Shown: positions 7,864-15,722 of the stretch, in pieces
Layout: every line of letters starts with the position of its first letter
How positions within the stretch are numbered: position 1 is the stretch's first letter
Assembly (NCBI GenBank): GCA_023392595.1
Contig: JAEVYU010000067.1
Location: 17,182-81,181, forward strand
Source: Bacillota bacterium
GTDB taxonomy: Bacteria; Bacillota; UBA4882; UBA8346
Length of the DNA: 64,000 nt
Reading direction: 5' to 3'
Made by a program: the position numbers and the translations under genes
Notes under the pieces: generated by a model
The model's database searches: none
What the model was told of the DNA's origin: nothing
The model's input: the letters and a program-made list of their open reading frames with translations, nothing else

Positions 7864-8709
7864 TCATCCTTTGACGCTTCCGGTGGTCATTCCGCCCACA
7901 ATATATTTTTGTAAAAACGAATAAAAGACGACCGAAGGGACGCAGGCGATTAAGGCGGCCGCCATCAGCGCCGGCCAGACCACCCGGTACTCGCCGACGC
8001 TGTTGGCGATTCCCAAGGTTACGGTAACGACATTTTCCGACGAGGTTAAGCACAGCGCCCATAACAGATCGCCCCACGCCAACAAAAAGCCGAAAATCCC
8101 GGTGGCCACCATTCCCGGCGCCGAGAGCGGCAAGATTACCCGGAAATAAGTCCATAATTTACTGCAGCCGTCAACCAAAGCGGCTTCGTCCAGCTCTCTG
8201 GGGATACTGTCATAGTATCCCTTCAGCATCCAGGTGCAAAAGGGCAACGCCACAGCGATATAACCGAAAATCAGGCCCAAATGGGTATCATAGAGTCCAA
8301 AGCTATTCAAAACTTTAAAATAAGGACCGACCAATAAAACGCCCGGAATCATCTGGGTACAGAGGATGATCACCATAAACGCTTTCCGCAACTTAAAACG
8401 GAACCGGGATATGCTATAAGCCGCCAAACCGCCGAAGAAAGTGGCCAACACCGCTGTCGGGCCAGCGGTAATCAAACTATTGCGAAAATATAGTAAAAAC
8501 GGTTTCATCTGCCACATATACTCAAACCCGAAAATCGTCCATTGCTGGGGCAACCAAGTAGGAGGTATGGCCAGCGCCTCCTGTTCGGTTTTAAGGGCGG
8601 TCAGGATCATCCAGATTACCGGAATGATTACAAATAACGAAAGTATGAAAGACATTCCGTAAACAAATCGGATATACCAGGCTTTACGGCTTTCGATGGT
8701 CTTAAACAT
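7864..8709 (-). CDS. Carbohydrate ABC transporter permease (MalG/UgpE family)
   Basis: This 281-residue inner-membrane permease has six predicted membrane helices. The cytoplasmic EAA loop is visible as R-E-L-D-E-A-A-L-V-D-G-C followed by a conserved helix and L-P-L-S-A-P-G. The family pairs with a MalF-type partner and a CUT1 binding protein, both encoded just upstream (14 bp and about 0.9 kb). No ATPase gene is present, so a shared MsmX-like ATPase is likely. Confidence 0.9.
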   Translation of the reverse strand: MFKTIESRKAWYIRFVYGMSFILSLFVIIPVIWMILTALKTEQEALAIPPTWLPQQWTIFGFEYMWQMKPFLLYFRNSLITAGPTAVLATFFGGLAAYSISRFRFKLRKAFMVIILCTQMIPGVLLVGPYFKVLNSFGLYDTHLGLIFGYIAVALPFCTWMLKGYYDSIPRELDEAALVDGCSKLWTYFRVILPLSAPGMVATGIFGFLLAWGDLLWALCLTSSENVVTVTLGIANSVGEYRVVWPALMAAALIACVPSVVFYSFLQKYIVGGMTTGSVKG

Positions 8710-8723
8710 CCAGTTACACCTGC

Positions 8724-9587
8724 CTAATCTTCAAGAATGCTTTTAATATAGGGAATGCTAACCACGAGCATGAATAAACTCATTACAATGGCAATCGCTG
8801 AAGCATAATCAAATTGGAAGAATTGAAAATACTGCTTATACACGGTAGTCACCAAAACATCCGTCAAATTACCGGGGCCTCCGCCGGTCATGGTCATTAC
8901 CAAATCAATTTGCCGGAACTCCCATACGGTAGTCAAGGCCAGCACGATCACGATTTGTTTTTTCAAATTGGGCAAGGTCAGATAGAAAAAACGCTGCCAG
9001 GCGCTGGTTCCATCAATGGAGCCGGCTTCATAAATATCATGGGGGATGGTTTGCAATCCGGTCAGCAGGATTAACATCACATAGGGGAATCCCCTCCAAA
9101 TATTCGCTAAAATGATGCTGAACATGGCCGTTGACTGGGAACTCAACCACAAGATGGGTTTATCGATGAAACCGGCCGAAGATAAGACCGAATTGATAAT
9201 CCCCGAAGTTGAGTTATACATCCAGCGCCAAGTGGCGCCAGTTACTACGCTGGGAATCATCCAAGGCAACATGAACAAAACCCGGAAAAAGGCTTTTCCG
9301 CGAATGGCCTGATTGAGAAGCAAAGCCGCGGCTAACCCGATCAGTAAGTCGCCGGAAATGGATAGAGCCACAAATAGAATCGTATTTTTTAAACTTTGCC
9401 AGAATTCCGCGTCCAGAAATAAGCGTGTATAGTTGGAAAAGGTAAAGTTATAGCTGTCGAAACTAATACCGAAACTTTGCAATAAAGTTGAAAATATCGG
9501 AAACAACAATACAAAAAAAAGTACCAATGAAGCGGGCAAAAGCAACATATAGGCAAGAACGGAATCATTTTGGCGTGCTTTAATCAT
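8724..9587 (-). CDS. Carbohydrate ABC transporter permease (MalF/UgpA family)
   Basis: A 287-residue permease with about six membrane helices and the EAA loop I-Y-E-A-G-S-I-D-G-T-S-A-W-Q-R-F. The Y-M-L-L-L-P-A-S opening is typical of CUT1 MalF-like subunits without the large periplasmic insertion. It is followed after 14 bp by the MalG-like gene, and the binding-protein gene precedes it across a hairpin. The substrate is unknown. Confidence 0.9.
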   Translation of the reverse strand: MIKARQNDSVLAYMLLLPASLVLFFVLLFPIFSTLLQSFGISFDSYNFTFSNYTRLFLDAEFWQSLKNTILFVALSISGDLLIGLAAALLLNQAIRGKAFFRVLFMLPWMIPSVVTGATWRWMYNSTSGIINSVLSSAGFIDKPILWLSSQSTAMFSIILANIWRGFPYVMLILLTGLQTIPHDIYEAGSIDGTSAWQRFFYLTLPNLKKQIVIVLALTTVWEFRQIDLVMTMTGGGPGNLTDVLVTTVYKQYFQFFQFDYASAIAIVMSLFMLVVSIPYIKSILED

Positions 9588-9602
9588 TTTTCCTCCTCAA
9601 TT

Positions 9603-9625
9603 GGGGGATGAATTTTTCATCCCCC
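9603..9625 (-). terminator. Intra-operon hairpin between binding protein and permease genes
   Basis: A perfect 10-bp stem (GGGGGATGAA with TTCATCCCCC) and 3-base loop lies in the 54-bp gap after the binding-protein gene. Such stems often protect binding-protein mRNA or partly terminate transcription, giving more binding protein than permease. Confidence 0.7.
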
Positions 9626-9641
9626 GAGGTTTCAGGTAATC

Positions 9642-10913
9642 TTATTTTTTATAGCGTTGAATAATCGCGTTGACTTTTGCGGTACAATCTTTCATGGCTT
9701 GTTCCGGGGTTTTTTGCCCGGTCATGGCTTCCTGGGTTGCCACGATGATCGCGTCATTGACTTCGGTCATCCCGATAAACATCGGCATTGCTTTACCGTA
9801 GGGGATCTGGGCCGAAACCACCCCGCCGAATTTATCGTTTTTGATCATCGGCGACTCACCGACATCGGTACGGGAAGAAGTGACGCCGTTATCCTTGAAA
9901 AATTTAATCTGAACATCCTTGCTGGTCAGATATTTTACAAAATTCCAAGCTTCGTTCTTCGCCTTGGTGGAGCGGCTGATGCCCCAGAAATCGATTTGGG
10001 CGAAGGTCGCTTTCTTTTTACCCGCCGGCAACGGAGCGACCATTAAAGTTTCTCTCGCTTTCAGGCTGGGATTCAAAGCATCGACAATCGGAATGGTAAA
10101 ACCGGAACCAATGACCATGCCCACTTTCTTTTGGGCAAAGAAGGTCCGGACGTCTTGAGCCGACATTTCGTTAGGCGCCGGAGGCGTTACTTGATCCTTG
10201 GTATATAATTCCACGAAATATTTAAAGGCTTCCAGGGATGCCGGGGAATCCAGGGTGCATTTGGTCATTTTGGCATTGAAAATATCCCCGCCGAAGGACC
10301 ACAAAATCGGGAAATAACGGCTGATTAAGGACGCGCTTTTATTGGCGACCATTCCAAAACCCCATTGGTCTTTACCGTTGGTCATCTTCTTGGCATATTC
10401 CCGGAACTGTTCCCAGGTTTCCGGCGGTTTGCTCGGATCTAACCCGGCCGCTTTAAAGATTTCGGGGTTATAGTAAATAACCATGGATTGGGCGGCATCC
10501 GGGATGGCACGGACCTGGCCGTAATAACTGCCGATTTTTCTGGGTAGCGGCGCCCACTGATCCATAAAACCCTTTTTCTCTTTTTTAATGAAGGGATCTA
10601 GATCCAGTAAATAACCCTTGGCAATAAAAGGCGGTATATCCTGGATCTCGCAATGGACCACATCCGGAGCATTGTAAGCCTCGGAAGCGATGATGAATTT
10701 TTTAGCTTTATCGGCCTGGGAAACCGGCTCAAACTTGATCTCCACCTCCGGATGGGCTTTTTCATATTCCGCCGTGACTTCTTTGAGGCATTTCAACCAC
10801 ACATCTTCCGTCATGTGCCAGTCTTGAAAACGGATCACCGTTTTAGCGGAAACACTTACGGTCGAGATCAAAACCATACTTAACAGCGCAACCAATAATA
10901 TTTTTTTAAACAT
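9642..10913 (-). CDS. Extracellular sugar-binding protein of a CUT1 ABC transporter
   Basis: This 423-residue protein has a signal peptide (MFKKILLVALLSMVLIS.. with a V-S-A-K cleavage region near residue 23) and no lipobox Cys. It is a periplasmic-type SBP_bac_1 protein, with V-I-R-F-Q-D-W-H at the start of the mature chain, the A-P-D-V-V-H-C-E hinge region and an A-W-N-F-V-K-Y-L-T-S motif near the C-terminus. Lack of a lipid anchor fits a soluble periplasmic protein in a diderm. It heads an operon with two permeases and a TIM-barrel isomerase. An HK-RR pair upstream may sense the same sugar. The ribosome site GGGAGGAG is strong. Confidence 0.92.
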   Translation of the reverse strand: MFKKILLVALLSMVLISTVSVSAKTVIRFQDWHMTEDVWLKCLKEVTAEYEKAHPEVEIKFEPVSQADKAKKFIIASEAYNAPDVVHCEIQDIPPFIAKGYLLDLDPFIKKEKKGFMDQWAPLPRKIGSYYGQVRAIPDAAQSMVIYYNPEIFKAAGLDPSKPPETWEQFREYAKKMTNGKDQWGFGMVANKSASLISRYFPILWSFGGDIFNAKMTKCTLDSPASLEAFKYFVELYTKDQVTPPAPNEMSAQDVRTFFAQKKVGMVIGSGFTIPIVDALNPSLKARETLMVAPLPAGKKKATFAQIDFWGISRSTKAKNEAWNFVKYLTSKDVQIKFFKDNGVTSSRTDVGESPMIKNDKFGGVVSAQIPYGKAMPMFIGMTEVNDAIIVATQEAMTGQKTPEQAMKDCTAKVNAIIQRYKK

Positions 10914-10985
10914 GGTACTCCTCCCTCATTTCGAATTGTAAAATTTGTTTTTTTCCGGCTCCCGGGTGTTTTTCCCTCCAACCCT

Positions 10986-10996
10986 CACCTCCTTAC
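10986..10996 (-). promoter_or_regulatory. Extended Shine-Dalgarno-like element far upstream of the start (STAB-SD-like)
   Basis: On the minus strand GTAAGGAGGTG lies about 73 bases before the binding-protein ATG, far outside normal spacing. The gene has its own GGGAGGAG site. The same 11-mer occurs 72 bases before the porin gene. Confidence 0.45.
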
Positions 10997-11093
10997 GAGT
11001 TCAAATCGAGGTTTTTTTAAGGAAATCCGGAATCATCATGGCAAATGGATGACCGGATGTTGCATTTGATTTAATCATAATGTAACACAAAAG

Positions 11094-11126
11094 AAATACG
11101 ACCCGCCAGTGCAGGGAGTCGTATTT
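11094..11126 (-). terminator. Terminator downstream of the two-component operon
   Basis: A stem of AAATACGAC and GTCGTATTT encloses a 15-base partly complementary loop. On the minus strand it is followed by a T-rich TTTCTTTT tail, as expected for termination of the HK-RR transcript. Confidence 0.65.
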
Positions 11127-11148
11127 TGGTCACAAGATAATTTTTTAA

Positions 11149-11168
11149 AGTATGACGGCAGTCATACT
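11149..11168. terminator. Perfect hairpin just after the response regulator
   Basis: Arms AGTATGAC and GTCATACT enclose a GGCA loop. It is followed on the minus strand by TTTAAAAAATT, so it could be a weak first terminator, or a protein-binding palindrome. Confidence 0.5.
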
Positions 11169-11194
11169 GTCGATCCTTAAAGTCATAGGCAAGT

Positions 11195-11851
11195 TTATAC
11201 CAGTCCCCGCAAAATAGCAAAACGGGTGGCTTGGGAACGATCCTTCAACTCAAGTTTTTCATAAATACTACTGATATAATTTTTTACCGTCCCTTCAGCC
11301 AGTTGCAGGCTTTTGGCAATTTGCTGGTTGTCTTCGCCCATGGCCACGTGGCGTAATACTTCAATCTCCCGCGGAGTCAAATGGGACAATATTTCATTGG
11401 GAGCAATGGTATCCACCGCCCGGTAGCGATTGACTTCCTTCACCAATTTGGCGGTAATTCGCGGTGAAATAAGCACTCCTCCCTGATGGACATGGACCAG
11501 GGCTTTGGCCAGTTCATCCGGTTGGATCTCTTTGAGTAAATATCCCGCGGCCCCGTAACGCAATGCTTCGAAAACATATTCGTCATCTTCAAAGGTGGTC
11601 AACATGATCACTTTGGCGGTATATCCTTCTTCGCGATAATGGCGGATAAATTCGACCCCGTCCATTTGCGGCATCCGCACATCCAGCAGGATTAAATTGT
11701 GGGGCTGAGTCCTGCAAATTTCCAGGGCCTCCATTCCATTGCTGGCGATGGCGACTACCTTCGCTTCGGGAATCAACAATTCAATCACGATTTTGAGGTT
11801 TTCGCGAAACAGGATTTGATCATCCACAATGATGATTTGTAATATTTCCAT
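11195..11851 (-). CDS. Response regulator, NarL/LuxR family
   Basis: This protein of about 218 residues has a receiver domain with acidic pocket V-D-D near residue 10, phospho-acceptor Asp57 in L-L-D-V-R-M-P and a conserved K in Y-L-L-K-E. The C-terminal LuxR-type helix-turn-helix (LTPREIEVLRHVAMG through VKNYISSIYEKL) binds DNA. I chose the ATG at 11851, where the receiver domain starts; the longer frame upstream runs inside the kinase gene. It overlaps the histidine kinase gene by 32 bp, so the two are coupled. Its target may be the adjacent sugar transport operon, but this is inference. Confidence 0.92.
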   Translation of the reverse strand: MEILQIIIVDDQILFRENLKIVIELLIPEAKVVAIASNGMEALEICRTQPHNLILLDVRMPQMDGVEFIRHYREEGYTAKVIMLTTFEDDEYVFEALRYGAAGYLLKEIQPDELAKALVHVHQGGVLISPRITAKLVKEVNRYRAVDTIAPNEILSHLTPREIEVLRHVAMGEDNQQIAKSLQLAEGTVKNYISSIYEKLELKDRSQATRFAILRGLV

Positions 11852-13082
11852 GAGCCTCACCCTCTTTTTGAAATGGCAGCCAGATACACAATGAAAAACC
11901 GTTTCCGAGTCTGGAGGAAATGTTGACTTTTCCGGCCAACTCGTCCACCCGTTCTTGAATGCCCAACAATCCATAACCGCCGGTGGGAGAGTCGGTGCCG
12001 CGCCCGTTGTCTTTTATGTTCACTTCCACTCCTTCGCCCACCAGATAAAAGGAAATATACACTTCCGTTGCTTTGCCATGGCGAAAGGAATTGGTCAATC
12101 CTTCCTGAACGGCGCGGTAAATTACCTTTTCCAATGGTTTGCCGATATACTGCGGCACATCCCCGAAATTCAAACTGACCTCGATCCCGGTCGCTTGTTT
12201 AAAGACCTTGGTTAGCCGGAGGATCGCTCCCAATCCGTTATAATCTTCATTCTCCCGGGGCCGCAAGGTATGAAGCGCCTGCCGCAAGTCCCGCAAACCA
12301 TCCAGGGCCAGATTTCTGGCTTTCTCGATCTCGGCCGGGACTTCCTGCCCGGCGGCTTGTTTTTGGACCAAAAAGGCATTCAACAGGGCAATTAAATTGG
12401 TAAAGGTATAGGCGAGGGAATCATGAATTTCCCGCGCGATCCGAGTCCTTTCCTTAAAAATCGAAGATAGCTCCGCTTCCGCCGCAACCGTTTGTAAACC
12501 GATATTCGCTTCGGCTAAATAACGGTTGGAGATATACAATTGATCATATAATTGTTTTTCCTTCATGCGTTGGCATTGGTCCTTACGGGCGAAGTATCCG
12601 ATGACGCTTCCCAAGAGACAATGGAAAGTGAGAATCAGATAGGTAAAGATCTTCGAAGACAGTGCGGGTTGATAAAAATCCCATAGTAGGATTTTTCGTT
12701 GCATCAGCCAAAAAAGAAAGAGGATATCGAACAAAATAATACCAAACGCAGTCTTGCTTTGAAAATAAAAATAGCCTTCAAATGCTTGAAGCAAGTATAA
12801 CAGCCCCAAATTGCCGGACTTCCCGATAAAAGGCAGGGAAATTGCTAATAAAAAAAACATCCGGATGAAAAAAAGCCCTTTGCGGATATTTTTCCAAGGG
12901 ATGAACACCATCAAAAGGGATAGGGCCATTTGCAATAAAATGGCGATCACAAACTGTTCCGACCACTCGTTGGGAAAAATCCGCGTGAAATTTTCCTGTT
13001 GATAGTAATAGTAAATTACCATCAAGTGGACGAAAATCTGAATCATTGCTGAAAGTATTTTCTTTTGCAAGTTCGTCATCAT
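11820..13082 (-). CDS. Sensor histidine kinase, HisKA_3 (NarX/DesK-like) type
   Basis: The protein has 420 residues. The N-terminal third has about five membrane helices with short loops and no extracytoplasmic domain, which suggests sensing within or near the membrane. A coiled linker follows, then the HisKA_3 dimerisation domain with the phospho-acceptor His220 in A-R-E-I-H-D-S-L-A-Y, and an HATPase_c domain with N-box Q-E-G-L-T-N-S-F-R-H-G and G-box D-N-G-R-G and G-G-Y-G-L-L-G-I. It partners the NarL-type regulator that overlaps its 3' end. The signal sensed is unknown. Two adjacent ATG codons occur at the start, with a weak ribosome site. Confidence 0.9.
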   Translation of the reverse strand: MMTNLQKKILSAMIQIFVHLMVIYYYYQQENFTRIFPNEWSEQFVIAILLQMALSLLMVFIPWKNIRKGLFFIRMFFLLAISLPFIGKSGNLGLLYLLQAFEGYFYFQSKTAFGIILFDILFLFWLMQRKILLWDFYQPALSSKIFTYLILTFHCLLGSVIGYFARKDQCQRMKEKQLYDQLYISNRYLAEANIGLQTVAAEAELSSIFKERTRIAREIHDSLAYTFTNLIALLNAFLVQKQAAGQEVPAEIEKARNLALDGLRDLRQALHTLRPRENEDYNGLGAILRLTKVFKQATGIEVSLNFGDVPQYIGKPLEKVIYRAVQEGLTNSFRHGKATEVYISFYLVGEGVEVNIKDNGRGTDSPTGGYGLLGIQERVDELAGKVNISSRLGNGFSLCIWLPFQKEGEAHGNITNHHCG

Positions 13083-13263
13083 TTGTTTGGTAATGAATTA
13101 CTTTCCCGTTTATTGGCGCCGCCTTTGGTGCGGTCATTTCTATTTTATCACAAACTTTAACGGCTGTGGCTGGTTTTTTCTGCACATTCCATGCTCCGGC
13201 CGACTGATTATCGTTCAAAAACAACCGGGTGAGCCCTTTGGGCCGGGTATTTTAAAAAACGGA

Positions 13264-14477
13264 TCATAGATTTTTAGAAACATCGAAGCGGTAAGCAAGC
13301 AATGCCGGAACCACACAGGCCAGTATCCCCAGGAAGAGGGTTCCCAGTCCGATGGGTAACTCATGCCAAGACCACCCTATGCCCACGGTGATAGCGGTTT
13401 TTTGCTGCAATATCCCTGCGAAAATTGAGAATAATCCGTGTCCGGCCGCCAAACCGACGATGACTCCCAATCCCACCAATAGGACTCCTTCCATGACGAT
13501 GACTTGAAAAAGGTCGCCGGCATTGGCTCCAATGGCCCGGAGAATCGCCTGATCCCGGCTTCGGTTAAGCGATGATCCATATAAGGTTAATGCCACCGTC
13601 AATAAGGTGATCGCGATCACGATATAGGTGATCATCTGCAAAACCTGTTCCCCCTGGCCCATAAGGGCAAAAAATCCGATAATGATCTGGGCGGGAAAGA
13701 TCAATTGCGCCCGCTGTTCGCCTTGAAACTGTTGATATAAACGCATCGCGTCCACATATCCTTTTGGCCTGACCAGAATCGCAGTAACGCCATGTTCGTG
13801 GTTTTCATGCTCTTCATGTTCACTGGAGAAAGTTTCATGGGATTCATGGATTTCCCAAATGCTCTTCAAAGGAACCAGAATAGCCTGGTCGTACGGACCC
13901 CCAACCGCTTTCAAAATCCCCACGACTTGATAGGGGTGTTCCCGGTGTTGCTCACCCTGTACCCCAAGGGACAAGCCATGGATGGAAGTAAAACGATCCC
14001 CCACTTTTAAGCCCAGTTCTTGAGCCACTTTGGTTCCAATCACCGCTTCATAAGGGGCCGAAAAAAATTTGCCAACTTCCAATTGAAACCACCGGGAGCT
14101 TTAGCGGTTCCGGGTTGTGCAAAAATATCACCCGTAGTGCCGACAATCCGGTAGCCCCGGTAATTGTCGCCGAAGCCCAGAGGAATCGCCGCGGCAACTC
14201 CCGGCTGCCTTTTTAATTCTTCCAGAATTTCTTCGGGGATGTTGCCAATCGGATTGTCCTGAAGAAATACGGTATTGAGGACCAGTTGAATCGGACTGCC
14301 CTTGGCGCCGACGATTAAATCGAATGGCTCGGTGGCCCGGACGAATCCCTAATGGAGTCCTTCCGACAATAGCAATAATGTCACGGTTAAAGCTATCGCT
14401 AAAGCCACGATGCCCGTAATGATGGAATTTTGCAATGGTTTGGCCAGCAAATTACGCCACACTATGCACAGTTTCAT
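13264..14477 (-). pseudogene. MacB/FtsX-type ABC permease with in-frame stop and frameshift
   Basis: Read from an ATG at 14477, the frame gives a typical FtsX/MacB permease start: a cytoplasmic MKLCIVWRNLLAKPLQNS segment, then a hydrophobic helix ending L-L-L-S-E-G-L-H. It hits a TAG at 14349-14351 where homologues usually continue with Gln. It then reads on (EPFDLIVGAKGSP, a typical motif) until a one-base frameshift near 14095-14110, after which the remaining 272 residues stay open to 13264. The C-terminal part holds a His-rich loop (about 13792-13848) and three membrane helices of the FtsX domain. The start overlaps the ATPase gene by 26 bp. This is either a true pseudogene or two sequencing/assembly errors; the rest of the gene is well conserved. 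It probably paired with the LolD-like ATPase. Confidence 0.8.
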
Positions 14478-15147
14478 TCGGGGTTCCCTCCAGCCGTTGT
14501 AATTTGATAATTCGGGTAAACCGGCTGATCACTTCCTGATCGTGAGTCGCCAAGACGAATAGGCTGTTCTGTTCGCGGCAAAGCCGGGTTAATAATTCCA
14601 AGACCTTTTGACTATTCTCCCTATCTAAACTGGCTGTCGGTTCATCGGCCAAAACGATCCGGGGTTCATTGGCCAGGGCCCGGGCAACAGCCACCCGTTG
14701 CTGCTCCCCGCCGCTTAATTGATGCGGGCGGTGATAAAACCGGCCGGCTAGCCCAACTTCTCTGAGCAAGGCCTCTGCCCGTTTCCGCTGAAGAGATTTG
14801 GGAACCACCCCGCCAAAAGCCATTGCCGCCAAAATATTCTCCAAAGCGTTGAGACTATTTAATAAATTATAGTTTTGGAAGATATAGCCAACGTTTTTGC
14901 CCCGCCAAATGTCCCGCTTTTTTCCTTTCAGATCATCGATGCGCTCCCCGTCGAGGTGAATTTCTCCGGTCGTTGGGGTAATCAATCCGGAAATAAGATG
15001 CAGTAAAGTGGTTTTTCCGGAACCGCTGGGACCGGCCAGGGCCACCTGTTCCCCGCTTTCCAGCTGAAGTTCCTGAAGATAAAGGGCGGTAATGGATTGC
15101 CCTTCCGGACTCCGGTATTGTTTTGAGAGATTCTTCATGACCAGCAT
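14452..15147 (-). CDS. ABC transporter ATP-binding protein, LolD/MacB type
   Basis: This 231-residue ATPase has Walker A G-P-S-G-S-G-K-T-T (about residues 39-47), signature L-S-G-G-E-Q-Q-R-V-A-V-A-R-A-L, Walker B V-L-A-D-E-P-T-A-S-L-D and switch His in L-A-T-H-D-Q-E-V. The A-D-E-P-T-A-S-L-D and G-Y-I-F-Q-N-Y-N-L motifs place it in the LolD/MacB/FtsE mechanotransmission group, which pairs with FtsX-like permeases. The permease is encoded downstream (broken), and a DUF3299-like exported protein is encoded upstream. GGGAGG about 10 bases before the ATG supports the start. Confidence 0.9.
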   Translation of the reverse strand: MLVMKNLSKQYRSPEGQSITALYLQELQLESGEQVALAGPSGSGKTTLLHLISGLITPTTGEIHLDGERIDDLKGKKRDIWRGKNVGYIFQNYNLLNSLNALENILAAMAFGGVVPKSLQRKRAEALLREVGLAGRFYHRPHQLSGGEQQRVAVARALANEPRIVLADEPTASLDRENSQKVLELLTRLCREQNSLFVLATHDQEVISRFTRIIKLQRLEGTPNETVHSVA

Positions 15148-15163
15148 CTTTTGATGCCTCCCA

Positions 15164-15706
15164 TCATTCCTTACTCCGTTCCAAACGTTCGGCGTTCAAT
15201 CGAACCAAACTGACAAACCCGGTTTCCTGGTCGATCTGGCTGCCAACCTCCAGCTTTCCAATGACTTGAATCGGTTGATCATAAGGTAGCGCCGTCGCCG
15301 GCTTACTCAGTCTTACGATGACAATGTCGTTAGGCCAATTGGCATCGGTAGAGCAGAACGGGCAGATCGCCATCGGCACTTTCGTCAATACAAAAAAGGC
15401 CAGAGTCGGTTTGAGCGGCGGCGCCATAAATCCCGTCATTTGCACCCGGTGGCCGTTCAACGTTTTGAGCTTGGAAGAAAACTGAATACCCAGGGGCGAA
15501 ACCCCGCTGTACAATTCATTAAACCCCAGAACCGTCGCTTCTTCATTGATCCACTCAAACAGAGAGGCCGCTTCAACCCGGCAATCGAGAAAGGACGGCT
15601 TCCAATTGGAAGCCGTCCTTTCCGGTGTTTCGTTCCATGGCTTCAATCCAGGAATCAGCAACATTCCCAAGGCGATTCCCATTGCAAGCATGGCCCGCTG
15701 TGTCAT
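15164..15706 (-). CDS. Exported DUF3299-like protein
   Basis: This protein of about 180 residues starts at an ATG preceded by GGGAGGG and has an N-terminal hydrophobic stretch (AMLAMGIALGMLLIPG) that looks like a signal peptide. The core has H-R-V-Q-M-T-G-F-M-A-P followed by V-P-M-A-I-C-P-F-C-S-T, with a CxxC pair. This resembles DUF3299 proteins, which are often encoded with a LolD-like ATPase and an FtsX-like permease, as here. The CPFC motif and the His-rich loop of the neighbouring permease suggest metal handling, which is inference. The frame stays open 162 bases upstream into the phosphatase gene, but no ribosome site supports that. Confidence 0.65.
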   Translation of the reverse strand: MTQRAMLAMGIALGMLLIPGLKPWNETPERTASNWKPSFLDCRVEAASLFEWINEEATVLGFNELYSGVSPLGIQFSSKLKTLNGHRVQMTGFMAPPLKPTLAFFVLTKVPMAICPFCSTDANWPNDIVIVRLSKPATALPYDQPIQVIGKLEVGSQIDQETGFVSLVRLNAERLERSKE

Positions 15707-15722
15707 GGTTTTTCCCTCCCGC

